A stretch of DNA of 64,000 nucleotides, from the NCBI RefSeq assembly GCF_963665445.1, contig NZ_OY762276.1, positions 1,768,001-1,832,000 of the forward strand, in the 5' to 3' direction. The notes beneath the pieces are model-generated. The model searched no databases and was not told the DNA's origin. It worked only from the letters and a program-made list of their open reading frames with translations. The DNA is from an uncultured Desulfobulbus sp. Its GTDB lineage: Bacteria; Desulfobacterota; Desulfobulbia; Desulfobulbales; Desulfobulbaceae. Made by a program: the position numbers and the translations under genes. Of this stretch, positions 8,411 through 16,954 are shown one piece after another (within the stretch, counting starts at the first letter, position 1; each line of letters opens with the position of its first letter).

Positions 8411-10588
8411 ATGAAGAAAATGACTATGCCAAGAGGTTGGTATCTGAAACTGGTTCTGTTCTGTGTGTCGCTTCTCATCGTTTTTTGGGCTCAGGCCCAG
8501 GCCGATGGACCGCCGGTTCAACCGAGCGATTCCACTGGGCCGACCATGACCCCATCCCCACAGGCGCAGTCACAGGCCTCGGAAGGTCAGGCGGCCAAGG
8601 CGGAAGCAGAGCCGGCCGCACAAGTCACCATGGCCTGTACGATTAGTCCGATCGGCGACCTGGTCGGCCAGGCTCGGATCACCTTTGACCCAAAGATATA
8701 TCGGGTGCTCAGGGGTGTAGTCTCCGATCCGATGTATTTCCTGCGCGAACTGTCATCCAATCGAGCCGATACGGAACTGGCGCCCGATGCCAAGGCCTCG
8801 TATGACGACGCATCCAACTCGGTGGTGCTCAGTATGCATGTGTTGGGCTTTGCTTCCAATCAGGGGCATGGCCGTTGGCAATGGGCCCCGGAAGACCTGG
8901 AGTATGCCGGTACCAGCACGGACCAAACCGAGCGAAAGGTGATGACCTTTTCGCTCAAGAGTTCACCTGCAGACGATTTCCAGTTCAAGGGAGAGGCAAT
9001 GTGCACCTTCCCCGCCGGGGCGACTGATGTATTTTATGATCAACGGAATAAACTCGTACGATATAACTTGGCGCCTAAGGAGAACACCGGCAGGGGGCAG
9101 CTTGACATTCGATTCGATGCGCGCGATCAGATCATGAGCGGGCTCTATAAGGTCTATGGGCTGGAAACGGAATTCGCGGCCCAGTGGATTGCGAAAACCT
9201 GCGTGGAAAACGTTGGTAAGGGAGCGATTACCGATTTGCGGTTGCGTTATCGCGTGGCCGGCTATTCAGAATGGAGCATGTGGCAGAAATATCCGGAAGT
9301 CCTGCCTGGGCAGACAGTGGTCAGCGTCTATAAGCCGGTGTTGGATAAAACCATTTCCGAATTGACCAGTACGACCCCAGCCAATGTCCTGGTCGAATGG
9401 CGTTTCACCAATAGCGATGGTGAGCGGCAAGAGGACAGTGACGGCGAGCGGATCTCCATCCTTGGACGTCACGAATTCGTTTTCTCGAATATGACCAAAG
9501 AAGAAAGCATGGGGAACTGGTACGATGCATCCAGTAATGCCTCCATGATCGCAGCCTGGGTAACCCGTGATGATCCAGTGGTCAAGCAATTCGCGGCCAT
9601 GGCCAATAAGGCTGCCGGAGGAAAAGGGGCTCCGTACAGCGATGAAGCGGCCTATGCCGTGCTGAAATCGTGTTACGAACTTGAACTGGCCAATGATTTC
9701 ACCTACCAGGGACCTGTGGGGCTTTCGGATCCCACGCTGAGTTTTGATAACACGATTGTGCAAAACATCAAATTCCCGCGAGATGTGATCCGCGATAAGT
9801 CCGGTACCTGTATCGAGCTGGCCGCGTTGTACTGTGCAATGGCCCATGCGGTAGGGCTTAAACCGTATATGGTCCTGATTCCAGGACATGCCTTTTCCCT
9901 TATTCAGCTGCCCTCGGGTAATTTCCTGCCTGTGGAAAATACTGGTATTGGCGGCGGCAAACGTGGCGGTGCAGCTCCCTTTGACAAGGTTGTAGCGTCT
10001 GCGACCGAGACCTATAAAAAAGCCGCGGAAAAGGGGCGCATTCTAGAGATCGACATCGAAGATTGTTGGACCCGTGGCGTCTCGTCACCGGAATTGGAAA
10101 CATTGCCGGCTGATATTCTTCAGCGATGGAATATCGGCATGCAAACAGTCAGCCCGAGTCCCGGTCCCGTGCCTAATCCTACTCCTCCAAGTCCCGAACC
10201 TGGCCCTGGTTCATTTCCCTCTCCGGTTGGTACCTGGAGCGGAATGGTGACGATTCCATATCCGCAGATGTCCTATCCTATGCAGATACATTTCACCATG
10301 AATCAGGCAGGTCAATACGCCGCCGCATGGTATGGGCGGGCAACCGTAATCGATGCATACGGGCAGCAGATTGTCTATGAGATTCGAGAAAACTTTGCAG
10401 GGCAGATGCAGGGCAACGCGCTGATCATGCAGGGGCAGAGCAAAACGGTCAGCGCCAACGGGATGATGCAGCAGGCGCCCACGGATAACATGACCGTGCA
10501 ATATGAAGGCGGACGGTTGGTTGGACATGTGAATCTGGCCGAGGGGGGCGTCGCGACGTGGCAGGCGACCAGGTCACAGCAGTATTGA
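8411..10588 (+). CDS. Exported transglutaminase-like cysteine-protease-fold protein
   Basis: 725 residues. I chose ATG 8411, 7 nt behind GGAGGG, rather than the ATG 13 codons earlier. A signal peptide spans residues 1-31 (AQA-DG). The middle contains a transglutaminase-like core: DKSGTCIELAALYCAMAHAV supplies the nucleophile Cys, and GHAFSLIQ plus FLPVENT supply the His and acidic residue expected of the Cys-His-Asp/Glu triad. A proline-rich linker (about residues 582-605) joins a C-terminal beta-rich domain starting GTWSGMVTIPYPQ. Such proteins may crosslink, hydrolyse or bind peptides at the cell surface. The substrate is unknown. It probably forms an operon with the preceding exported protein. 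Confidence 0.8.
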   Translation: MKKMTMPRGWYLKLVLFCVSLLIVFWAQAQADGPPVQPSDSTGPTMTPSPQAQSQASEGQAAKAEAEPAAQVTMACTISPIGDLVGQARITFDPKIYRVLRGVVSDPMYFLRELSSNRADTELAPDAKASYDDASNSVVLSMHVLGFASNQGHGRWQWAPEDLEYAGTSTDQTERKVMTFSLKSSPADDFQFKGEAMCTFPAGATDVFYDQRNKLVRYNLAPKENTGRGQLDIRFDARDQIMSGLYKVYGLETEFAAQWIAKTCVENVGKGAITDLRLRYRVAGYSEWSMWQKYPEVLPGQTVVSVYKPVLDKTISELTSTTPANVLVEWRFTNSDGERQEDSDGERISILGRHEFVFSNMTKEESMGNWYDASSNASMIAAWVTRDDPVVKQFAAMANKAAGGKGAPYSDEAAYAVLKSCYELELANDFTYQGPVGLSDPTLSFDNTIVQNIKFPRDVIRDKSGTCIELAALYCAMAHAVGLKPYMVLIPGHAFSLIQLPSGNFLPVENTGIGGGKRGGAAPFDKVVASATETYKKAAEKGRILEIDIEDCWTRGVSSPELETLPADILQRWNIGMQTVSPSPGPVPNPTPPSPEPGPGSFPSPVGTWSGMVTIPYPQMSYPMQIHFTMNQAGQYAAAWYGRATVIDAYGQQIVYEIRENFAGQMQGNALIMQGQSKTVSANGMMQQAPTDNMTVQYEGGRLVGHVNLAEGGVATWQATRSQQY

Positions 10589-11051
10589 ATGGTTGGTGGA
10601 ACGGGTTTGATCTGGAAGGGCATACTCAAGTTGCTGGAAGACTGTATCGGGTAAAAACTCCACTGGAGATTGAGCCCTGCTGGCCAATGGAGCCGTTGAT
10701 AGTTTCATTTCCTAAATAGACATCGTGCTGTGGCGGTAAAAGGCCCTGCAGGCGCTTGTTGCGCAGTGTCCAGGTTGTCTCACCGATATTGCGCCTGCAG
10801 TGGAGGCACCAAAGGTGTGCGCCGCTGTAGGCGTGGCGAGAGAAGTTACGTATATATCGGAAATAGTGTGACTCCCCAATTTATGAGGTGGCAGCAGAAT
10901 GCCCAGTTTCTAGGTATCCTTCAAAATTGCATGACATCCAGTTAGGCGAACCAAAAAACAATGATTCGCGTACGGAATAGCCAGAAACACAGAATGATAA
11001 CCGGAAACCCTATAATAACTTGTTGGCTTATTTTAATATTTGAGGATGACT
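10589..11051. other. Gene-free stretch with a 10-bp inverted repeat
   Basis: No convincing gene is seen. CTGCAGGCGC (10746-10755) and GCGCCTGCAG (10791-10800) form a perfect inverted repeat with a 35-nt loop. The next gene's ribosome site GAGG is at the right edge. The region becomes AT-rich towards 11000. Confidence 0.4.
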
Positions 11052-11573
11052 ATGAGAGCATTGTTGAGAACAATCCTGCTTGTATTAATTGTTACATTTC
11101 CGGTTAGTTCTTCTGCAGTGGATGAATTGGTAGTTATTCCGTTGTTTAAACAATCCCATGGAACTGGTGAGGTTTTCCTCTCCGCTCCTTCTTTTCGACC
11201 TGTGACTCCAATGCTTGGGTTCAGCTGGGAAGAAGACGGCATGGTAATCAAACCCAATGGAGCTGGATGGTGGATTGCCCCACTTGACATGCCAACAGGT
11301 GTAACCATTACTTCACTGGAACTTATTTGGGAAAACACCTCTCAAGCAACAAATATCCCATGTTATGTCACCTTGTATGTATTTAACCTGAGTACTGGTC
11401 ACGGTCTAGATATGTCTACTGTGTCTAGCACGCTGTATCAGCTAGGTCTTCAGAATTTGAAGACAAAAGAATTTAAATTCACTATAACTGAAAACTATAA
11501 ATCTGCTATAAGGGTATATTTAGGTAGTGCATACAAATCACTTATTGGTGTGAAAGTATACTATTCGTACTGA
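11052..11573 (+). CDS. Small exported protein, unknown (AT-rich)
   Basis: 173 residues. A signal peptide is clear (MRALLRTILLVLIVTFPVSS followed by SAV). I chose ATG 11052, 7 nt behind GAGG, over the in-frame ATG at 11046 and TTG at 11040. The mature part is beta-rich with no recognised domain. Base composition is visibly more AT-rich than the flanking housekeeping genes, and an IS element sits 30 bp downstream, so acquisition by transfer is likely. Confidence 0.6.
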   Translation: MRALLRTILLVLIVTFPVSSSAVDELVVIPLFKQSHGTGEVFLSAPSFRPVTPMLGFSWEEDGMVIKPNGAGWWIAPLDMPTGVTITSLELIWENTSQATNIPCYVTLYVFNLSTGHGLDMSTVSSTLYQLGLQNLKTKEFKFTITENYKSAIRVYLGSAYKSLIGVKVYYSY

Positions 11574-11602
11574 GATATGAAAAGAGGCGTTTTTTTATCA
11601 TG

Positions 11603-11610
11603 TTTTTGTG
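11603..11610. repeat. Target-site duplication of the ISL3 element, left copy
   Basis: GTTTTTGT abuts the left terminal inverted repeat; an identical copy abuts the right end (13171-13178). Eight bp is the duplication length known for ISL3-family elements. Confidence 0.85.
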
Positions 11611-11726
11611 CCTCGTCCGCAGAATTTGTGGGTAGCTCTTTGAAAATAAGCCCCAGAACCTGAGCCCCTCCGGAGGTGAGAGGGGTGGGCACCTGCCGCC
11701 CCGTCACCCTTGCCACTTTCAGGATG

Positions 11727-11810
11727 AGCAGGGAGGTTCGTCTCTGTCAAGGCTGTGCGCGCAGCGCGCACCCGCAGGGCTTGGCCTTGATAGAGGCGGA
11801 CCTCCCTGCT
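11727..11810. repeat. 84-bp imperfect palindrome inside the IS, upstream of the transposase
   Basis: The arms 11727-11753 and 11784-11810 match at 24 of 27 positions, and the three differences can form G-U pairs in RNA. Inside is a second palindrome, GTGCGCGCAGCGCGCAC. The transcript would fold into a long branched hairpin 100 nt before the transposase start. It may limit read-through into the transposase or be a passenger repeat. Confidence 0.7.
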
Positions 11811-11910
11811 ATTGCCAATGTCCTTTTGTGGGGGTTTCATAAAATGCATCCTGCCTTACTTTGCCGGGGGAATGTTTCTTCCAAAAACTCCTCAGCTTAG
11901 ATCAGACAGG

Positions 11911-13164
11911 ATGCACGTTAAAACTATCTTGAACCGTATTGAAAAACAACCGGGTTTTATCTATGACACTTGCAAATGGCGTGATTCCGGACCGCCGGCA
12001 TTGGTGATAACGTTGCGGCCCCAGGCCGGCCGCAAACCCATCTGTTCCAAGTGCGGCCAGAGGGGGCCGGGGTACGACACCCTGCGTGTCAGATCTTTTG
12101 CCTTTGTGCCCTTGTGGGGCATTCCGGTATTTTTCCTCTATGCTCCACGGCGGCTGCAGTGTCCAACCTGTGGCGTCAAAGTCGAAAAGCTGCCATGGGT
12201 TGTAGGAAAGAGCCATCTTACGATCTCTTACGCATGGTTCCTGGCCACATGGTGTAAACGCTTGAGCTGGAAGGAAGTGGCCGAAATCTTTAAAACCAGT
12301 TGGGACACGGTCTTCAGGTCGGTGGAAATGGCGGTCAACTGGGGGCTCGCCTATCGTAATATCGATGGGATCACTGCCATTGGCATCGACGAAATCTGCT
12401 GGCGCAAACGCAAGGATAAGTTTGTCACCCTGGTGTATCAGCTTGACCAGGGAAAAAGGCGCCTGCTTTGGATCGGCCCCGACAGGACCGCCAAAACTTT
12501 CAGAGAGTTTTTCGACTGGCTCGGCACGGCAAGGTCTCGGCAATTGCGGTTTATTTGCAGTGACATGTGGAAACCCTATCTGGCCGTCATTGCCGAAAAA
12601 GCAGCGGGCGCCGTCAATATCCTCGACCGGTTTCATATCATGAGTCACATGAGCAAGGCTATCGACGAGGTCAGAGCCGATGAGGCCAAGGAGCTCAAGA
12701 AGAAGGGGAAAGAACCCCTCCTTGCAAAGAGCCGTTGGTGCCTCTTAAAACGACCTGAAAATCTGACCGAAAAACAGGTGGACAGGCTCAAGGATCTGCT
12801 CGCATGCAACCTCAGAACTATCCGCGCCTACTTGCTCAAGGAAGATTTTCAGCGATTCTGGGGCTACAGTTCACCGGCTTGGGCTGGAAAGTTTCTTGAT
12901 GCCTGGTGCACAAGAACCATGCGATCCAAAATCAAACCGATGAAGAAGGTTGCCAAAATGTTGAGAGCTCACCGCCCCCTCCTGCTCAACTGGTTTCGTG
13001 CAAAAAATACGATTGCCCTGGGTTGTGTGGAGGGCTTTAACAACAAGGCAAAGGTGGTTACCAAGCGATCCTATGGATTTCGCACGTACGATGGGCTGAA
13101 AATAGCTTTATATCATGGGCTTGGTGACCTGCCGATACCCCAGGGTGCCCACAGATTCTGCTGA
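11911..13164 (+). CDS. tnp: ISL3-family transposase
   Basis: 417 residues, typical length. The N-terminal zinc-binding segment has CSKCGQRG and CPTCGVKVEKLPW, followed by a helix-turn-helix (SWKEVAEIFKTSWDTVFRSV). The DDE catalytic core is visible: IGIDEICWRKR (first Asp), FICSDMWKPY with NILDRFHI (second Asp region) and CVEGFNNKAKVV (Glu). The ATG at 11911 is preceded by CAGACAGG. The C-terminus GAHRFC is encoded by the right inverted repeat, a common trait of this family. No frameshift is seen, so it should be functional. Confidence 0.95.
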   Translation: MHVKTILNRIEKQPGFIYDTCKWRDSGPPALVITLRPQAGRKPICSKCGQRGPGYDTLRVRSFAFVPLWGIPVFFLYAPRRLQCPTCGVKVEKLPWVVGKSHLTISYAWFLATWCKRLSWKEVAEIFKTSWDTVFRSVEMAVNWGLAYRNIDGITAIGIDEICWRKRKDKFVTLVYQLDQGKRRLLWIGPDRTAKTFREFFDWLGTARSRQLRFICSDMWKPYLAVIAEKAAGAVNILDRFHIMSHMSKAIDEVRADEAKELKKKGKEPLLAKSRWCLLKRPENLTEKQVDRLKDLLACNLRTIRAYLLKEDFQRFWGYSSPAWAGKFLDAWCTRTMRSKIKPMKKVAKMLRAHRPLLLNWFRAKNTIALGCVEGFNNKAKVVTKRSYGFRTYDGLKIALYHGLGDLPIPQGAHRFC

Positions 13165-13170
13165 GGAACC

Positions 13171-13178
13171 GTTTTTGT
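13171..13178. repeat. Target-site duplication of the ISL3 element, right copy
   Basis: GTTTTTGT directly follows the right end of the IS, identical to 11603-11610. Confidence 0.85.
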
Positions 13179-13263
13179 AAAATAAAAATTTTCGATTTTG
13201 TTGATGAAAGTATACATGTTTTCTTGTTTTTCATTATAGAATTAATCATTTTGAAGTCAAAGA

Positions 13264-13637
13264 CCACCGGCAAAGCCGGTGGCTTGAAAGACTGGGAGCC
13301 GCTCAAAGCGGCATATGCAACTGATCCACTGACCACCCTTGGTGGTCAAGTTGTTGGCAAGATCCAGCAATAAAATATCACGAGTTCGCATCTATTATCT
13401 TTCGATTCTGACTCTTGTTGTTTTGTGTGAGTATAAGCAAAAACTGATGCTCCGGTATTCGTTGATCGATTCCTCATTGAAATCTGGGAATTAAGCATCA
13501 GAAAAAATTGTGTTGATTCTTGCCTATGCTCTTTGCATTGTTGATCTCAACAAAGACGATCAAGAACGCAATCAATTGTTTCTTTTCTGCAATCCAGTAA
13601 CCGTCAAACTGTTGGAGTCCCCCGGCAAAGCCGGGGG
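13264..13637. repeat. Cluster of four GC-rich hairpins in an AT-rich gene-free region
   Basis: Perfect hairpins occur at 13264-13282 (CCACCGGCAAAGCCGGTGG), 13298-13312 (GCCGCTCAAAGCGGC), 13331-13347 (GACCACCCTTGGTGGTC) and 13619-13637 (CCCCCGGCAAAGCCGGGGG). The first and last share the CCGGCAAAGCCGG core and lie about 355 bp apart. The stretch 13179-13959 carries no convincing gene, although a short frame at 13520-13620 looks protein-like. The hairpins may mark the ends of a lost mobile element, REP-like repeats or a noncoding RNA. Confidence 0.55.
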
Positions 13638-13959
13638 TTTACCTAAGGGAAATTAAATATTCCTCGTTAAGAATTACGATATATCACTATTATTTAAAAA
13701 TAAATTGAACCACAATAAAGAATGGAATTTATTTACATATATCTTATTGTGGCATCGATAAAAATATTAAAATTTTCATCAAATGGCTGGATTAAGCATT
13801 TTTGGTGATGAAATCGTATCGAATCAGATGACTATCTACGATTTTTATGCTGACTTCATATATCTCCTTTTTACCTAGACTGCCGATGAACTCATTTACT
13901 GATATTGGAGGCTTGAAAAGACAGCATTTACCGAGTCATGAAATGACTGGTGTAGGGAG

Positions 13960-14451
13960 ATGATAACTCTTTTTCGTAGGTTTATTGCCTATCTTGTCGT
14001 AGCGATTGTTGTCGCCGGACATAGTGCAGTCTATTCTTTTGATTATTTTGTGTATTGCAACACTCGATACGAATTTTGTGTGCAATATCCAGCGTACTTG
14101 ATTATAGATCCCCCTCCAGAAAATGACGATGGCAGACGATTTCACGACGATTTCGGATTCGTGATGATAGTTTCTGGCATAAATAATGTCCTCGGCGACA
14201 CTCTCCCCGCAGAGATGATCTCTCAGGAGAGTATTTTTGACAGAATTACCTACCGAGCAAAGGGGGACAATTGGTTTGTACTTTCGGGCTATAAGGGCTC
14301 GCAAATTCTCTATCGAAAAACCTATCTTGAAGGAGAGGCAATTAACCATCTGTCTGTACAGTATCCCTTGAAATATGCCGAAAAATATGCGGATATCGTC
14401 AAACAGATTTCCCTTTCTTTCAAGCCCGGAGACCTCAAAAAAGCCCATTGA
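13960..14451 (+). CDS. Small exported protein of a conserved unknown family
   Basis: 163 residues with an N-terminal signal peptide (RRFIAYLVVAIVVAGHSAVY). The mature part follows the pattern of a family I recall from other proteobacteria: a Tyr-rich N-terminus (YCNTRYEFCVQYPAYL), a DDGRRFHD loop, and an ending INHLSVQYP ... ISLSFKPG. Function is unknown. The ribosome site GGGAG sits unusually close to this ATG, so the start could be misplaced. The gene is AT-rich like the surrounding stretch. Confidence 0.6.
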   Translation: MITLFRRFIAYLVVAIVVAGHSAVYSFDYFVYCNTRYEFCVQYPAYLIIDPPPENDDGRRFHDDFGFVMIVSGINNVLGDTLPAEMISQESIFDRITYRAKGDNWFVLSGYKGSQILYRKTYLEGEAINHLSVQYPLKYAEKYADIVKQISLSFKPGDLKKAH

Positions 14452-14526
14452 ATCGAAAGATGTCGAATGCTTGGAAATCACGTCTTGTGAAATCTGTGTT
14501 GATGCGAAGCTCGTAACGTACTGACT

Positions 14527-14568
14527 TTGCGGTGCGTGACTTTTAGGTTTTCGACTTTTTATGAAGCC
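14527..14568 (-). repeat. Dispersed repeat, copy A
   Basis: These 42 bases match the reverse complement of 44221-44262 at 35 positions, including the end GACTTTTTAYGAAGCC. Both copies lie in intergenic DNA 30 kb apart. Related ends occur at 43995-44083 and 5946-5962. Confidence 0.65.
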
Positions 14569-14585
14569 TCAACATTCATCAGAAG

Positions 14586-14717
14586 ATGCCTTTCAGTGCA
14601 GCCTGCATGATCGTGGAAGATTCTGCTGCGGTCGGTGTGGCAGGATCGCCCGATTTTACCCATGGCGGTCTCGCCGGCGCTATGGAATCGATTATGCCGA
14701 TGCTTAATGTCTACTAG
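14586..14717 (+). CDS. Possible 43-residue protein or truncated gene fragment
   Basis: The frame MPFSAACMIVEDSAAVGVAG continues SPDFTHGGLAGAMESIMPML and ends 10 nt before the next gene, whose ribosome site follows the stop. The peptide has natural-looking composition but no ribosome site of its own and starts right after the dispersed repeat at 14527-14568. It could be the 3' remnant of a larger gene cut by that repeat, or a short leader gene for the membrane protein that follows. No family recognised. Confidence 0.3.
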   Translation: MPFSAACMIVEDSAAVGVAGSPDFTHGGLAGAMESIMPMLNVY

Positions 14718-14727
14718 GAGAACGAGT

Positions 14728-15183
14728 ATGTCCGAAAACGAAGAAAAAGCAGTGAGCCTCATTGAATCGTTAAAAAGTCTTGTTGCGCTGGCAGCTACAT
14801 GTATCGGTATTTTCGTTATTGCCCTAGGTATCAAATATGCTGCGGAAATTTTCAATCTCATGTTTTTCATCCTCAAACAGCCCGATCAGCTGGTTGATCC
14901 GGTTCAGAGGCTTGCGGGGGTGATCGGTGCCGGCGCCTACGATATCAAGCTGAGCGACAGAACCATTCCAGTAGCCAATATTATTTCCCTCATTATCTAC
15001 TGTTTTGGTATGGTGACCTGCGCTTTTCTGACCATATCGTTGATGCAGGCAGGAGCGAAAATTATCTCGATGACAGTGGGTGACGGGAAGGCGACCAAAC
15101 AGCTGCTGCAGAGTGTTTTCGGTAAACGGCTGCAGGCACTGCGTGATGAGCCAACAGAGAGGAGGGGAACCCTTGACAGATAA
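14728..15183 (+). CDS. Small inner-membrane protein, unknown
   Basis: 151 residues with a good ribosome site (TAGGAG, 8 nt before the ATG). Two long hydrophobic segments are seen, residues about 18-46 (LVALAATCIGIFVIALGIKY) and 88-112 (ANIISLIIYCFGMVTCAFLT), with a short charged C-terminal tail that should be cytoplasmic. No family or function recognised. It lies at the edge of the low-conservation region and has no clear operon partner apart from the possible 43-residue frame just upstream. Confidence 0.65.
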   Translation: MSENEEKAVSLIESLKSLVALAATCIGIFVIALGIKYAAEIFNLMFFILKQPDQLVDPVQRLAGVIGAGAYDIKLSDRTIPVANIISLIIYCFGMVTCAFLTISLMQAGAKIISMTVGDGKATKQLLQSVFGKRLQALRDEPTERRGTLDR

Positions 15184-15771
15184 AATGTGCCTGACTCGCG
15201 TCGATCGACCAGGGGGCTCTACGATTTGTAAAATTTTATTGGAATAGAATACGGTAAAATTTACCAATGCAAACAATAATAGGCTTGAATTGGTAAATGG
15301 CACATTGTAGTTTTGATAGAATAGTTAAATTATCATTCCGACTCAAAATAATTTTTGACGATGCTGCAAGCATCCTCATGTTTCTGGTTGAACGTTGTGA
15401 TAGCTATTTCCTGACATCAAGGCTCCCCAGTGCGATGTACAGTACTGTTTCATTATCAATGAATAACTCAACGAGAGTCCGTCTTGCAATTGATCATTTG
15501 CGATCAGCCCAGCTGTCTGTGCGATCAATGTTCCAGCGGGCCAGGAATATTGCCTGCTTCCCGAATTGCAGTTCTTTTCCACGACCGGTAATTGCAGGCT
15601 TTAAAAGAACGCTGAGCAACGATCTCTGCCAAGAGTCAACCGTGGTTTATTGCCTGTGCAGGTGCATCCTTGCGCCGAGACGCTGAGTTAGTCAACCGGG
15701 GTTCCTCAATAAATTAGCCTTGCCGATCGACGGTACGAATTCCGCAAAAGGGAAGGCGCACCGTATCCATC
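15184..15771. other. Gene-free stretch
   Basis: Frames here are not protein-like. GGTAAAATTTACC (15253-15265) is a short palindrome resembling the palindrome at 3346-3361. Nothing else recognisable was seen. Confidence 0.4.
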
Positions 15772-16954
15772 ATGATCAACGAAAAACAGAGTACCAGCAA
15801 AAGTGTTTTGACTGCCGTGGACAACGATCCCCAGTAGACGGTGGTGGCTTGTCCTGATTGTGACCTGCTCAACCGGTTTCCCGGCAGCGGGACCCACGCA
15901 ACCATTCTCTGCGCCCGTTGCGGGGCAGTGCTTTTTCGCCACCGCCCAAACAGCATCGAGCATTCCCTGGCCCTGACCCTGGCGGCTCTGATCCTCTTTG
16001 TTCTCTCCAACCGTTTTCCGTTTCTGTCGATGCAATCTGCCGGACTGGTCCAGGAAATCATCCAGCTCAGTGGCATTTACGCCCTGTGGGGGCAGGGGCT
16101 GCACGGCCTTTCGATCCTGCTTCTACTGACCGGCATACTGGTGCCGGTGGTACAGATGGGCGGCCTTTTTTATATTCTCGCGCCGCTCCACTGGGGAAAC
16201 CGGCCAGCCCGCCACGGTGCCCGTGTGTTTCGCCTGGTGCAGGAGATTGCTCCCTGGGGGATGATTGAAATATTCATGGTCGGTATCCTGGTGGCCCTGG
16301 TCAAACTGGGGCGCATGGCGACCATTGTTCCCGGCGAAGTTGCCGAGGAAAACGCCCGGTTTCACCTCTATGCCGACCGCGATTCCATCGAGGAAAAGCA
16401 GTATACGATCCGCAATTACTATGCACTGCTGGTTGACGAATCGGTCCGCGGTCTCAGCATCGGTGCACCGGTGGAACTCGACGGTATCAAGTTGGGCGAG
16501 GTGGTGGATCTAAAGCTGGAATTCGATCTTGGGCAGAACAAGTTTTTCGTTCCGGTCATCGTCGCGATCGAACCCGAGCGGGTGCGGATTCTCAGAAATA
16601 ATCAGCCTGTGCGGATCGATAACGCCGATCACGCGGCCCTGCTCAAGTACCTGGTGGAGCAACAGGGATTGCGGGCGCAGCTGCAGAGCGGCAACCTGCT
16701 CACCGGGCAGCTGATGGTCAATATGGTCTTTGTCGACGATGCGCCCAAGCTCCAGGCAACCCTGTCAGAACTGCAGAAGACACTGGTGGAGGTTCAACAG
16801 GGGGGGCGGAAAGGATTCGCCGCTGAACTACTCCGCTACAAGGGGCATGAAGGAACTGCATCGAACCCTGGCGTCGATCCGGGAGTTGGTGCAAACCCTT
16901 GAGCATCAACCCCAGTCGCTTCTGTTTGGCAAGGAGGGCGCATCCGATGATTGA
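15772..16954 (+). pseudogene. Decayed pqiA-pqiB fusion (intermembrane lipid transport)
   Basis: PqiA is an inner-membrane protein and PqiB an MCE-domain tunnel that together move lipids across the envelope. From ATG 15772 the frame meets TAG at 15835-15837, then continues in frame with the PqiA zinc-like motif CPDCDLL ... CARCGAVLF and four hydrophobic segments ending VALVKLGRMATIVPG. Without a break it becomes PqiB sequence: ADRDSIEEKQYTIRNYYALL, DESVRGLSIGAPVELDGIKLGEV and SGNLLTGQLMVNM, the last MCE domain. The second PqiA domain and first MCE domains are missing. At the G-run 16800-16806 one extra G shifts the frame; the true C-terminus (RTLASIRELVQTLEHQPQSL) follows in another frame and stops at 16952-16954. 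Deletion, stop and frameshift together argue for loss of function. Confidence 0.8.

Larger units (their letters stand above)
11611..13170 (+). mobile_element. Complete ISL3-family insertion sequence (1560 bp)
   Basis: The ends were set by matching termini: the left 23 bp (11611-11633) and the reverse complement of the right 23 bp (13148-13170) agree at 18 positions, sharing the core GCAGAATYTGTGGG. Both ends are flanked by the direct repeat GTTTTTGT. One transposase gene occupies 11911-13164, its 3' end overlapping the right inverted repeat. The intact ends, target duplication and open transposase frame indicate a recent and potentially active insertion. The original target was an AT-rich sequence. 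Confidence 0.9.

Noticed and set aside
13264..13637. CRISPR array
   Set aside because: The hairpin units are unequal in sequence and spacing, with no repeated direct repeat-spacer pattern and no cas genes.
15297..15686. 129-codon open frame
   Set aside because: No ribosome site, no recognisable motif, unusual composition; it lies in a decayed region.
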